Positions 9,001-16,136 are shown, numbered from the stretch's first letter. The stretch: 64,000 bases of DNA from G963663525 sp963663525 (GCA_963663525.2 CAXXHC010000004.1:1-64000); one strand, 5' to 3'. Notes: generated from the sequence alone by a model not told the origin. Program-made: numbers and translations.

Positions 9001-10174
9001 AATAATAAACATCATAGATTGAGTTAACGAAAATGACGCCTTTCTCCAATGCTACAACATTTCTACTTTGACTCGAGTCAATCGCATAGTGGTTGATAAT
9101 ATTTAGGGAAGATGGGTCGGAATCGATGATATAAACCTGCACCGTATTGCTGGTCCCTTCTCTCCAGGCTATAATGCACCAATCCGGTTGATTGCGGCAT
9201 ATTATTGAAATTTCTGAACCCTGTGAAGGGGTCAGGATTTCAGGCGAAGATTCAAACAACGTACCGTCATCTTTTATCCTGGCAAGATTAATGCCTTGAT
9301 TATTCGACCATACCATCCAGATGCCTGAGGAAGAATTTGTTTTTTTATTCCAAGCAATAGCTGGATATAGATTGTCTCCCTCACCGGAAAAAAGCATCTG
9401 GCCATTAACGTCAAGGTTCGCCCATCCACCTAGATCGACCCGCGAAGAATATAAATCCCAGGTACCGTTTCTCTTATCGCTCCAAACAATGAAGGCAAGA
9501 TCGTTGTACTCAGACGAAGGACTCTCGTAATGGGCATAGGCTGATTTAATATTTTTTATATCCCAGTATATACCGTTATCAAGTAATAATGGGGGAACTT
9601 CGTCGTTCCTCCATAAAGCTATATGACGAATTTGTGAAGTACCAACTGCCTCACCATAACTACCTGAAGGCGTATAGCTCAGCGTATAGTACTTCTCCAA
9701 TGCATAGAAAACACTGGAAGGGGTAGCATCTTTAGGAAAGCGCAAATAACTAGAAGTAACTGGTATAATGTTTTGGCTGTAACGCACTTCATTTTCAATA
9801 GAACGATCAGTTGAAAAGTTTGAATAAATCCCATTTATCTTCGGATGAAAAAAACGTAGAAGATGGGTATCCAAAGCCATCTCGCTACTTAAATTGCTGA
9901 ACTCAATGGGCATTGGCGTAGTACGCTGCACCCGCATTTGTTCGATGTCGGTCGTGTTTTTACTAACGGCATTAACGTCGATCATGTCTTCGTCAGTAAC
10001 GTATATTTTAACGGCATCGTCATCGACTTTGTCACAGTCTCGCACATTAGCGACCATTCTATCTTCATCCGTCGTGTCTCCGTCGGCTCCACAATCCGCG
10101 CAACCTGTAACCCCTACAACCATGATTATCAGCGTCTCAAGAAAGGCCGAAAATCCCAAACGCTTTGTTTTCAT
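3095..10174 (-). CDS. giant Cys-rich surface lipoprotein with MYXO-CTERM-like tail
   Basis: 2359 residues, probably exported and anchored at the cell surface. The N terminus is a lipoprotein-type signal ending GVTGC (Cys25). Residues about 130-860 hold repeated Trp/Asp-containing strands (e.g. AIAWNKK, IIAWREG, FVSWTQN) suggesting a beta-propeller-like domain. Residues about 868-2090 are cysteine-rich, dominated by the motif TCGD--TEC--QD-CDGSG-C. Residues about 2095-2230 resemble a PPC-like beta-sandwich. An Asp/Glu spacer follows, then GGGGGCHS, a hydrophobic segment and RREWR, resembling MYXO-CTERM sorting tails. The start has GGAAAGAG upstream. The repeats derive partly from a 918-bp tandem amplification. 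No enzymatic motif was found; adhesion or surface-layer function is a guess. Having both a lipobox and a C-terminal sorting signal is odd. Confidence 0.85.
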   Translation of the reverse strand: MKTKRLGFSAFLETLIIMVVGVTGCADCGADGDTTDEDRMVANVRDCDKVDDDAVKIYVTDEDMIDVNAVSKNTTDIEQMRVQRTTPMPIEFSNLSSEMALDTHLLRFFHPKINGIYSNFSTDRSIENEVRYSQNIIPVTSSYLRFPKDATPSSVFYALEKYYTLSYTPSGSYGEAVGTSQIRHIALWRNDEVPPLLLDNGIYWDIKNIKSAYAHYESPSSEYNDLAFIVWSDKRNGTWDLYSSRVDLGGWANLDVNGQMLFSGEGDNLYPAIAWNKKTNSSSGIWMVWSNNQGINLARIKDDGTLFESSPEILTPSQGSEISIICRNQPDWCIIAWREGTSNTVQVYIIDSDPSSLNIINHYAIDSSQSRNVVALEKGVIFVNSIYDVYYSRFSLSDGQEIERKLIYSVEPFWQDFGAAYLESTDSFLLAWSHGDSPVPQYYGIYGKRFSGDGVPLDTDPIEIAAPNSRFDPVLVATDGATGWNVYWVLLNYQEWSSFPIESRSIMADGSVPNPIDNPSLGASPQERLDASAAGNTIFVSWTQNPPMNRVVLGSLFDSSGICIGSSCNLGEYYIVDEDKVGYYAYPRVATDDTKFLLIWKSDQNGILGEFHRKEHGWIIYPPGTITISDVGSNPNLAWGINEYLIIWATSNGVRGTRLSPEGTILDGSGFDIRAGSAVDSFNEISFDGDYFHILGPGTAYNNVNRDGTVSQTKTLFADGGSITGLDCRDGECLIGSYISGSKKIKLQKINQEGSLIASPLTIPAEQTGYSSFDGLSICSVGDQYFAIWNNLDNGFSRLKMIRIKDYGLGQPLKIMDRNPRYLSVEIGVKTPRCTTTVNGKLVVVYEMWDDPILSFRGRIALIDELALGANGDWCDSDQECKSNVCVEGVCCATECPEDCYSCSLPGNEGTCSAFPDGSICNLDANGCTLDYCQTGFCMAGEAPDCSAQSDQCNTGVCSSTGDNSYVCVKDPTSHVGDTCGDGPTECSGQDTCDGSGVCQANDFDTSTTCGDDGTECVNQDYCDGSGSCHDNGFVAADTACGDASDTECDNPDSCDGSGTCQVNHEPGTTTCGDAGTECVNQDYCDGSGSCTDNGFVASDTSCGDGPTECSGQDTCDGSGVCQANDFDTSTTCGDDGTECINQDYCDGSGSCTDNGFVAADTSCGNGPSECSGQDTCDGSGTCQANDFDTSTTCGDDGTECVNQDYCDGSGSCNDNGFVAADTSCGDGPTECSGQDTCDGLGTCQSNDFDTSTTCGNDGTECVNQDYCDGSGSCTDNGFVAADTSCGDGPTECSGQDTCDGSGVCQANDFDTSTTCGDDGTECINQDYCDGSGSCHDNGFVAADTACGDASDTECDNPDSCDGSGTCQVNHEPGTTTCGDAGTECVNQDYCDGSGSCTDNGFVASDTSCGDGPTECSGQDTCDGSGVCQANDFDTSTTCGDDGTECINQDYCDGSGSCTDNGFVAADTSCGNGPSECSGQDTCDGSGTCQANDFDTSTTCGDDGTECVNQDYCDGSGSCNDNGFVAADTSCGDGPTECSGQDTCDGLGTCQSNDFDTSTTCGNDGTECVNQDYCDGSGSCTDNGFVAADTSCGDGPTECSGQDTCDGSGVCQANDFDTSTTCGDDGTECINQDYCDGSGSCHDNGFVAADTACGDASDTECDNPDSCDGSGTCQVNHEPGTTTCGDAGTECVNQDYCDGSGSCTDNGFVASDTSCGDGPTECSGQDTCDGSGVCQANDFDTSTTCGDDGTECINQDYCDGSGSCTDNGFVAADTSCGNGPSECSGQDTCDGSGTCQANDFDTSTTCGDDGTECVNQDYCDGSGSCNDNGFVAADTTCGDAPTECSGQDTCDGSGTCQLNDFDTSTTCGDAGTECVNQDYCDGSGSCTDYGFTENGTECDDNNPDTHNDQCLDGICLGETCTCAEVNSCCDGCFIINNGESCTSDNLDCTTDICDEGICTHLLGADVCLIDNRCIETGELNSDNDCESCQPAQSTDAWSFVVQDTPCGENTTDCSGQDMCDGLGTCQPNHLAENTPCDDSDRCTYSDQCDGEGFCSGIQHLCEPGICEVASNCDGMGGCEVIYSDNGVFCDAAEEGQERCYDGQCVSINDGEVCDMPIQLQVDSPENFTTDGMINAFTPDVPCSEKALSGPDIFFEVDLQPGSYWITVDPEDTADLAIVLIDSCDPISCTYSLNGAGPGEIESYGPIVVNGDRNETTALFSIDSVSYETAGSFEILVEKEAIVDGDEDLDLEPEQDTEFEDDLDSDDDLDLDDDFDLDDDLDEPTEADINESIPDGDIEEDRDNTIDGDQNDEDADLDDEITPSTSIFGGGGGCHSTENIGVLFLGLLFCFVWIYRREWR
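4690..7140 (-). repeat. about 2.7 tandem copies of a 918-bp coding repeat
   Basis: Identical blocks recur at an exact spacing of 918 bp: for example the segments starting at 5233 and 6151, and those at 4864, 5782 and 6700. Each 918-bp unit encodes 306 residues made of five pairs of about 30-residue Cys motifs, so there is repetition at two scales. Copies are nearly base-identical, including third positions, which means recent amplification or gene conversion. Copies diverge near 4690 on one side and near 7110 on the other. Because the unit exceeds short-read length, the copy number in an assembly may be wrong. Confidence 0.9.
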
Positions 10175-10277
10175 AGCATCATCTCTTTCCTAGCAAAGAG
10201 AAAACTCTTCAAACAGAATTTCGGTACTTCCCTAATGAAGTGTTGTTTCTTGTCTCAGATGTTTCTCAATACTATGA

Positions 10278-10305
10278 ATCGTACACAGGATTTCCCGATT
10301 GTCAA
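10278..10305 (-). promoter_or_regulatory. candidate sigma70-type promoter of the giant surface-protein gene
   Basis: On the minus strand TTGACA (10300-10305) is followed after 16 bases by TACGAT (10278-10283), about 100 bases upstream of the ATG at 10174. The last four bases of the -35 box on the plus strand (TCAA, 10302-10305) are the IS1380 target duplication, so the element abuts the promoter exactly. Confidence 0.45.
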
Positions 10306-11873
10306 CCCCAACGTTGCATAACCGTAACGAAGTGATGGATACGACCTTCGTTCTTTGAGAGTTGAATATTTGTCTCAGGCGGCTTTTCGAATGGAGTCGA
10401 GGTGATGAGAAAACATCGCTTCGACCTTTTCGTTGGCACTCATGGAGAGGGTGAGCTTTCCCTGTGGCCGGATTAGCCTTCCGGCGCGCTGAATCACGAG
10501 TCGGCGGATGGTTTCGAGTTTTTCGAAGCGCCATAGCGTGGAGCGCTTGGGGGTATTACGGTCGGCTTTCGGCTTGTCGAGCATCTGCAACGTGCGCCCG
10601 AGATTGTGGGCCAACATCGAGCACAACGTGAAACACTGATTGGCATGCAGTCGCTTGCCACAGATCACATCCAGACCTGCTCCCGTTTTGGCTTCACCGA
10701 AGATGGCTTCCTGTGCGCCGCGCCCGTTGTGAAAATCGAGGACGGCTTTCGCCGCTTCGGTCTTGTTGGTGACGACGACCTTGTAGTCGTACTCGAATTC
10801 CACCGGCTCGAAAAGGTCGAGTTGGAGGGGTTCTTTGCTCCTCCTGGGCGAATGCTTGCGGAAGAAAAGAAAGCGATGAGCGTGTTCCCATGATTTCGGC
10901 TGATACGTGCGCTCGAAAAAAGACCATTCGGCGTCGATGTTGCGCCATCGTTTTCGAGATTCGATCATCCCTTTGAGTTCTGGCAGGCGTGCGAAAGGAA
11001 CGGAAGCGGTGAAGGACACGTCATAGTCGCCCATCAAGGCGACGGTCCACCAGTCGAAGAAAGCCGAATCCATACGGGATTCGAAGGCAAGGTGGCCATC
11101 GAACTCGCACCACAGGCGTTCGAAGCAGTCGGCCATGAAACGTACGGCACCGTTGGAATCATGCACGTTTCCCGGTCTGTGATTCAGGTCGAAAAACTGT
11201 CCGGTTTGAGCTACGGTGCAGAACAGCGGGTAGTAGCTACGCGCGCCTTTCTTCACCGGATTGTAGCCCACAGCGCTCCCTTCGGCATGACCTTTGGTGG
11301 AGAGCACGGAGCCGTCGAAATCGAGGGTGATGCGGGTGACTTTTTCGCGTCGAAGATCGGCAACAACCTCCGAGCGGATGATCTCTCTCAGGCCATTGAC
11401 GTCGTCGACTGTCGAGGAAGCCAGCGTGCGTGAGATCGTGGAGACATCGGGAAGACGCCGCAGACCCATGACGCGCAGAACCATGGGATCTCCTTGAAGG
11501 GTGTCTATTTCCCGCAGGCGTCGGCCACCAAGAATCAAATGCACGATCAGCAGCAGGATGACTGTTGGGCGCCCGTAGGCTGGTGAAACACCGTGATCCG
11601 AAAGACTGACGCGAAGTTTTGACTTAAGTTGAAGCCTTTGAAACAGGGCTTGGAAAATCATCAGACCGGAGAAGGATGTGAGATCCTGATCCTCGAAACG
11701 AACAGGTAAAATCCGGTGGACTTTCGACTGAATTTGTGTTTTGCTGGACTTCACTTGCGGTGCGCTCCTGGTCTGGCGTTTTTGGACTGTGATATTTCAA
11801 TATCGCCCAACAACCACGCGCCCGCAAGTGTTTTTCTACATTAAATGGACTTCAGTGTTATGCAACTGGAGGG
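10306..11873 (-). mobile_element. complete IS1380-family insertion sequence with 4-bp target duplication
   Basis: The element is 1568 bp. Terminal inverted repeats of 17 bp (13 matching) lie at 10306-10322 and 11857-11873 and share the perfect inner block GTTGCATAAC. The tetramer TCAA flanks both sides (10302-10305 and 11874-11877), consistent with the 4-5 bp duplications of IS1380. A single intact transposase gene occupies the minus strand. Beyond the right end, sequence continues with a degraded repeat related to 18.6-18.9 kb. Confidence 0.88.
10375..11754 (-). CDS. IS1380-family transposase
   Basis: DDE transposase of the DDE_Tnp_1 IS1380 group, 459 residues, which is the usual length. 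The start is GTG with AGGAG ten bases upstream. Features along the chain: an N-terminal DNA-binding part with the IS1380-like segment RPTVILLLIVHLILGGRRLREI; the first catalytic Asp in ITLDFDGSVLSTKGHAEG; a central part with DLNHRPGNVHDSNGA and FDGHLAFESRMDSAFF; and a C-terminal FHNGRGAQEAIFGEAKTG with the likely catalytic Glu, then CFTLCSMLAHNLGRTLQ. The frame is intact, so it is probably functional. It lies inside its inverted repeats and upstream of the giant surface-protein gene. Confidence 0.93.
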   Translation of the reverse strand: MKSSKTQIQSKVHRILPVRFEDQDLTSFSGLMIFQALFQRLQLKSKLRVSLSDHGVSPAYGRPTVILLLIVHLILGGRRLREIDTLQGDPMVLRVMGLRRLPDVSTISRTLASSTVDDVNGLREIIRSEVVADLRREKVTRITLDFDGSVLSTKGHAEGSAVGYNPVKKGARSYYPLFCTVAQTGQFFDLNHRPGNVHDSNGAVRFMADCFERLWCEFDGHLAFESRMDSAFFDWWTVALMGDYDVSFTASVPFARLPELKGMIESRKRWRNIDAEWSFFERTYQPKSWEHAHRFLFFRKHSPRRSKEPLQLDLFEPVEFEYDYKVVVTNKTEAAKAVLDFHNGRGAQEAIFGEAKTGAGLDVICGKRLHANQCFTLCSMLAHNLGRTLQMLDKPKADRNTPKRSTLWRFEKLETIRRLVIQRAGRLIRPQGKLTLSMSANEKVEAMFSHHLDSIRKAA

Positions 11874-11888
11874 TCAAATCTGTATAGA

Positions 11889-12150
11889 TGTCTGATGAAG
11901 CGTAAGCCCAACGAACCGAAAAACAAACCTTCACCTACCCGGACTTACGCCGCCTGCTTCAGCCGATAGCCCGTGATTTTTGTCTCGGCAAAGCACTTCA
12001 CTTCGTGGGCTCCGGAGCAGCTTTGGCATCCTTCGGCACGAATTAAACAACCTTGTCCCGGTAGACCTGGCCGGGCGTGGCACTGCTTAGAAACTCATGA
12101 GGTCGACAAACGATCGAATCTCAAACGTCACGCTTTTCGACCCTGCTGTT
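11889..12150 (-). repeat. degraded repeat, copy A (inverted partner at 18600-18865)
   Basis: Read on the minus strand, this stretch matches plus-strand 18600-18865 with shared blocks such as GACGTTTGAGATTCGATCGT, TGCCACGCCCGGCCAGGTCT and GAAGCAGG-GGCGTAAG. In copy B the frame reads YRDKVVLFVQKDAKA, then HFAETKVTGYWLKQVA and a stop. Copy A carries an early stop and a frame change, so it is a pseudogene end. I do not recognise the parent gene; a transposase tail is possible. The rest of 11874-12387 has no gene. Confidence 0.6.
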
Positions 12151-12387
12151 CGTCAATGCCTTCTGGACAAAAGCGTCCGGTGGTCCGTACATGTGGTCTA
12201 CTGATGCCACGTCCGACCGATCTGGACTCGGATTCAATATTGACCTGTTCAAATCAACACTCCAAACAGTACAATTGTCCTGCCCGTGAACTAGCCGGGC
12301 TGCAGGAGGCAGCTAAATCTACACGCCACACGACATCATTCAAAACGCCCAATCCAACCGCGCATTTCCACCTACGTTTTCCCTTCT

Positions 12388-13075
12388 TCACCCATTGACC
12401 GCCATCGCCAGATTAGGACAGCTTTCGCAACTCAGCTCCCGATTCGCCTCCAAACGGACTTGACGAGCACTCGCTCGAGCCGCGGCCAGTTCCTCCGGTA
12501 CTCCGTCACCATGGCCGAAGTACATTTCGTCAGGGGTCTGACCATTGAACGCCGAATGCGGCAGATTACGGTTGTATTCTTCTACGTAATACCTCACCAA
12601 ACGTTCCAGCGCCGACACGCTGTCCAGTTGGTTCAGAAATAACCACTGGTGCTTCATCACACGCCAAAAACCTTCGATCATCGAGTTCGAAAAAAGCACG
12701 GCGGTCTGCGCCAGGATCAGCGCAAGCAAACCCTCTTCCACAAGCTTCATCACCGCACTGTGGAAATTCTCTATTCCACCATCCACCATCACCGCCTGCG
12801 GGTCCACTTGGTCCCCAACCTCACTGCGAGACTCATAGGCTTTGACCAGCAACTCCGCACTCGACGCGGGTTCCAGCTTCTCACTGACTCGGTAGGCCAG
12901 AATGCGCCGAGAATAGTTGTCGATGATCGCCTGGATATAGGCCTTCGAGCCGTTGACAAGTCGAACCACCGTCACATCGACATGCCAAATGCCGTCCGGC
13001 TTGTTCGTGCGAATACCCTCGGTAGGCTTGGATGGATGGACTCGGGTTCGCGACTGGCATGCTAATCTCCCGGGT
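12388..13075 (-). pseudogene. rve-type (integrase-core) transposase, C-terminal half
   Basis: An open frame of about 230 recognisable residues carries an RNase-H-like integrase core: WHVDVTVVRLVNGSKAY with the first Asp, AVMVDGGIENF with the second Asp, and SMIEGFWRVMKHQWLFLN with the Glu, ending in YNRNLPHSAFNGQTPDEMYFG. This is the catalytic half of IS3/IS481-like transposases. The N-terminal HTH half is absent; similarity fades near 13075 into unrelated sequence. A matching N-terminal half of the same kind of transposase lies on the plus strand at 17945-18290. Not functional alone. No terminal repeats were identified. Confidence 0.75.
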
Positions 13076-13125
13076 TTTTGAAAAAAGGAAACGAATACCC
13101 GAGGGGTAGGGTCTAAAACGCCGGA

Positions 13126-13401
13126 GTGATATGATATCACTTAGGAACTCGTCACGGAGAGGTAGGTTTTTTGGGTCCGCCAAAAATGACCCTGAAATCG
13201 CATGTAAACCATCGTGATCATTAATGAATCTCCGGAAAATAGCCGGGTGGGACGGAAGGCTAAGGGGTCGAAGGTGAAGTGACTTAACTATTGGTAATTA
13301 CCGAACTATCTCATTTCGAGAGGTAGGTGTTTTTTGCAAAAAAAAGCTACCTCTCTGGACCGCTTTTGACCACAGGCGTCTTTCCAGTCATATGATATCA
13401 T
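13126..13401. repeat. intergenic cluster of palindromes and paired short repeats
   Basis: GTGATAT-G-ATATCAC (13126-13140) is a 7-bp-arm palindrome; ATGATATCAT (13392-13401) is another and shares its core. GAGAGGTAGGT occurs at 13157-13167 and 13318-13328, and CTACCTCTC (13347-13355) pairs with the second copy as a hairpin with an A/T-rich loop. GGTAATTACC (13293-13302) is also palindromic. Each GAGAGGTAGGT is followed by a GG-CCGC...GACC block, so this looks like two diverged copies of a small intergenic repeat. No gene was seen between 13076 and 13755. Confidence 0.4.
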
Positions 13402-13755
13402 TAATAAAAAAGGATTTTTTAAGCTGTCGAGAGGGTCGTGTAAATTTTGACTCGTTTTATGACGGGCTGGTTACATTTTTTAGGCTCGATTTGACAAATA
13501 TCTGTCGAAAAATTTTAGGTGACAAAAAGTATAAAAACATGTCAGTAAGAAAAAATTGGATTTCTGCTATTTCGGAAAAATGAGGGGGGACATGAATTTT
13601 CACGTTTTGTCAGTGTCGTGATTTGCACTCGCTTTCGTGGTCCTGTACCTGTCTTTGATAAATACTCCAGAGGGGAAAAGGCCTTTGGAAGACCTAGCGC
13701 GCTTCGGCGGATTATGTTTTTCCGATCTGTTTGAAATCGATACATTGGGACAAGT

Positions 13756-13806
13756 GAAAACAGTCGGCACGGCATAAGAGGCCGAACTCGTATTTTCGCC
13801 ATCTCC
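13756..13806 (-). pseudogene. fragment of the prophage baseplate gene found at 39052-39741
   Basis: On the minus strand this encodes GDGENTSSASYAVPTVF, identical to residues in the middle of the 229-residue baseplate-associated protein. The core of about 35 bases (acagtcggcacggcataaga onward) is identical to plus-strand 39370-39404. Similarity stops abruptly on both sides. It is a scar of a related prophage or of recombination with it. Confidence 0.7.
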
Positions 13807-13875
13807 TAAGCTGGGAGGGACTTATGATTTCAAGCCGACGGACAGGTTTTTTACATCGTGTCCGCGACGTGGTCG

Positions 13876-14205
13876 TCATCCCGGTTCTCCTTGATCGATC
13901 AATTCTTGAATGGAAGTCCTTGTGCGTTCCATTAGGCTTTCGACGGTCTCATTTTCTTGGAGTTCAATCGGTTTTCCGAACCTCAATATGGCTGAACCAG
14001 AGTGAATCCGTCTCGAACCCGGCGGTAAAATTCGTTCCGTTCCCAAGACGACCATCGGTTGAATGGGAACGCCTGCCGAAAGAGCCAAGTAAAACGCTCC
14101 CTTTTTGAACGGCAACAAGCCTTCTCCGGGTTGGCTACGCCTTCCTTCCGGGCAGACCATGACATGAGTTCCATTTTGAATCAGATACTCAACCGTTCTT
14201 CTCAT
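13876..14205 (-). pseudogene. plsC: 1-acyl-sn-glycerol-3-phosphate acyltransferase, C-terminal fragment
   Basis: 109 residues match the second half of PlsC-type acyltransferases, which make phosphatidic acid at the membrane. Visible motifs are PEGRRSQPGEGLLPFKKGAF (the FPEGTRS block, here CPEGRRS) and VPIQPMVVLG. The N-terminal half with the catalytic His-x4-Asp motif is missing; its place is taken by the 3' end of the HU gene, which overlaps the fragment by 17 bases. It is therefore inactive. Fusion of the two frames suggests a deletion that joined an HU gene to the middle of plsC. Confidence 0.75.
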
Positions 14206-14491
14206 CCTTTGTCGAGGCTGTATCCACCCGATCTCTCATTTCTTTACCGACCTTGAAAAAAGGCAGACATTTCTTGGCGACATGGACGACTTCTCCCGTG
14301 CGTGGGTTGCGGCCATCGTAGGCCGGGTAGCGCCTCGGAACGAAGCTGCCGAAGCCGCGAATCTCAATGCACTCGCCATTGGCCAGAGCGTTGGACATGG
14401 AATCGAAAAACAGATTCACGATTTGTTCGGCCTGTTTTTTCGGAATATCGGCTTGCTTCGCCAATGTCTCGATCAGATCGGATTTGTTCAT
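14189..14491 (-). CDS. HU/IHF-family DNA-bending protein
   Basis: 100 residues from MNKSDLIETLAKQ. HU/IHF proteins bind and bend DNA as dimers. Conserved elements: the N-terminal helix pair (DLIETLAKQADIPKKQAEQIVNLFFDSM), the GFGSF turn (ECIEIRGFGSF) and the arm RNPRTGEVVHVAKKCLPFFKVGKEMRDRV. The arm keeps RNP, which intercalates DNA. The second ATG of an ATGATG pair is chosen because GAGGAG then lies five bases upstream. The last dozen residues (DTASTKDEKNG) run into plsC sequence and may be an altered tail. It follows the XRE gene directly, implying co-transcription and translational coupling. Confidence 0.9.
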   Translation of the reverse strand: MNKSDLIETLAKQADIPKKQAEQIVNLFFDSMSNALANGECIEIRGFGSFVPRRYPAYDGRNPRTGEVVHVAKKCLPFFKVGKEMRDRVDTASTKDEKNG

Positions 14492-14493
14492 CA

Positions 14494-14712
14494 TTACTCC
14501 TCGTTCTGAGAGGGATCGGGCGAGTCGTCGAAAACCAAATCCTTGTCCTCTACGGTAAGTCCCAACGCCATCAGAATCCGGCGTTGTGTACTCATCCGAC
14601 AGGCAAGACCCTTCTCGATGCGGGCGATGGTCAGCGCCGACAAGCCGGAACGCCGTGCCAACTCCGCCTTCGACATCAAGCGATCTTCTCTGAATTTTTT
14701 CAGCTTGTTCAT
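14494..14712 (-). CDS. XRE-family helix-turn-helix regulator
   Basis: 72 residues from MNKLKKFREDR; a start 24 bases earlier is also possible. A typical XRE helix-turn-helix covers almost the whole protein: LKKFREDRLMSKAELARRSGLSALTIARIEKG, followed by LMALGLTVEDKDLVF. Its stop TAA overlaps the first ATG of the downstream HU gene, so the two form an operon. A small DNA-binding regulator paired with a DNA-bending protein suggests a local regulatory unit, perhaps left by a mobile element. The target is unknown. Confidence 0.8.
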   Translation of the reverse strand: MNKLKKFREDRLMSKAELARRSGLSALTIARIEKGLACRMSTQRRILMALGLTVEDKDLVFDDSPDPSQNEE

Positions 14713-14771
14713 ACGATTCAACAGGCATCCTCGCAACGTTTTGCCGCCCTCCCGTCGACGTCGATCTTTTG

Positions 14772-14802
14772 ATTATCTACTTGCGGGGAGCATTATTATC
14801 AA
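14772..14802 (-). promoter_or_regulatory. candidate promoter of the XRE-HU pair
   Basis: On the minus strand TTGATA (14797-14802), a 17-base spacer, then TAGATA (14774-14779), overlapping GATAAT (14772-14777), about 60 bases upstream of the XRE start. The stretch 14803-14939 shows nothing else. Confidence 0.4.
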
Positions 14803-14939
14803 ACATGCAGAATTTCTCAAGGTTTTCTCATCCAGAGCTTCCGGAAACCCAAGCGCATCCCGGGAAAGAACGGAATCCGAAAGTGGCTCGCATCTTCTCG
14901 ACGGGATTTGAAAAACGAGCGTGAGGGCAAATCGATTCT

Positions 14940-15527
14940 GTGTTACGTTGGTCTGCTGATGCCATTGAATCCTTCGTGATTGAACGAATTAAAGAAGTAG
15001 CTCAAGATGAGACAATTATCAAAGCTGCTTATGAAACATTGGAAATTCGAATTGCGGAAGAGAAAGGTTTGCTTGGCAAAAAAAGGAAATTGCTTGCTTC
15101 TGACATCGGCAGATTGTCCATTGAAACCAGGCGGCTTGTAGAAAGTCTCGGTAGTGGTATCTCAAGTGCGGCACGTAAGCTCATCGAAAATCAGCTGAAT
15201 CAAACTGGAAACTTGCTGGCCGATAGCGAAAAGCAAATGCAGGACCTGGAATGTCGTATCAATGCATTGAACGATTCGCAAGCTGATTTTGCATGGGTGG
15301 TAAAGACATTGAAGAATTTCGAAGTGTTATGGCAGACCATGACACTGGAGAATCGGCAGAGACTAGTCCTGGTACTGGTTCGGGAGGTCGTTGTCAATGA
15401 AGCGACAGATACCGCGACAGTAGTAATGCGGGATTGGACGGAGGATTCACGGGACATGGAAGGTAATGCTCGGAATCGCCAGGACTACCGGGACCAGGCC
15501 AAAACGGCAGGGGATGCAAGAGCATGA
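14940..15527 (+). pseudogene. large serine recombinase, C-terminal remnant
   Basis: 195 residues resembling the C-terminal coiled-coil part of large serine recombinases, which integrate phages and mobile islands. ADAIESFVIERIKEVAQDETII is the segment normally following the zinc ribbon; a long helical region (IAEEKGLLGKKRKLLASDIGRL to QADFAWVVKTLKNFEVLWQTMTLENRQRL) follows, then a beta-rich end (VREVVVNEATDTATVVMRD). The catalytic serine domain and zinc ribbon are absent, and upstream sequence to 14737 has no related frame. The apparent GTG start at 14940 has no convincing ribosome site. It overlaps the next gene by ATGA. Confidence 0.7.
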
Positions 15528-16024
15528 GCAATGAATTGGAAATAGAATCGCAAATCAACAGCGAGACATCGGCACGCAGCGTTCCGATAGTGGAATCGCC
15601 ATCTTCCTCTCCGATCGTTTTCACTGGAAAGATATTTCGTGCTCAGCGCGGGAGAAAGACGATCTTTCAACGATCGAAGCCGAGAGGTCAATCAAAACTG
15701 AAGGCCAATGAAACGGATGAATCAAATCCCATTCCGCTTGCCTACACGCTCGCCTTCGCTCACCACATGGAAATGTTGATTTCTTCCGGCGAAGTCAAAG
15801 ATCGTGCCGAATTGGCTAGGATTTTTGGCCTCAGCCGGGCCAGAGTGACACAGATAATGAATTTGACATTGCTTGCTCCGGATATTCAAGAATTGATCTT
15901 GTTTGCTGAAACTCGGGCTGATGAAACGGATGCTGGTTTTATGACCGAGCGAGCCGTTCGCCAGCTGGTAGCAATGGCGGATTGGGAAGAGCAGAGGAAA
16001 ACGTGGAGACAAAAGGCAGGGTAA
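15524..16024 (+). CDS. HTH protein linked to the serine recombinase remnant
   Basis: 166 residues. The N-terminal 70 residues are polar and probably disordered. The second half carries a ParB/KorB-like helix-turn-helix: DRAELARIFGLSRARVTQIMNLTLLAPDIQELIL, followed by a helical tail (MTERAVRQLVAMADWEEQRKTW). Proteins of this kind often sit directly downstream of large serine recombinases in island-type elements and probably regulate or assist recombination. The start ATG overlaps the recombinase stop (ATGA). It appears intact although its partner is truncated. A fragment of a similar protein lies at 17638-17819. Confidence 0.7.
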   Translation: MSNELEIESQINSETSARSVPIVESPSSSPIVFTGKIFRAQRGRKTIFQRSKPRGQSKLKANETDESNPIPLAYTLAFAHHMEMLISSGEVKDRAELARIFGLSRARVTQIMNLTLLAPDIQELILFAETRADETDAGFMTERAVRQLVAMADWEEQRKTWRQKAG

Positions 16025-16136
16025 AAATTTCACGGTGGTGGCAACTAGACGAGTGAAACCTGTATCCTGGCTGTGATCGAATCGAAAAAAAGCGTCCTCT
16101 GTGCTTTTCGACCAATGTTTGCATTTCTGTCCTTGC

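Noticed and set aside
11973..12398. 141-codon plus-strand frame
   Set aside because: Runs antisense through the degraded repeat that matches 18600-18865; no ribosome site or family.
13080..13097. 17-bp identity (gaaaaaaggaaacgaat) with the phage terminator at 32103-32119
   Set aside because: A-rich and short enough to be chance; unlike the 13756 fragment it has no supporting protein similarity.
13542..13802. 86-codon minus-strand frame
   Set aside because: Overlaps the phage-gene fragment in a different frame; the meaningful frame there is the one encoding GDGENTSSASYAVPTVF.
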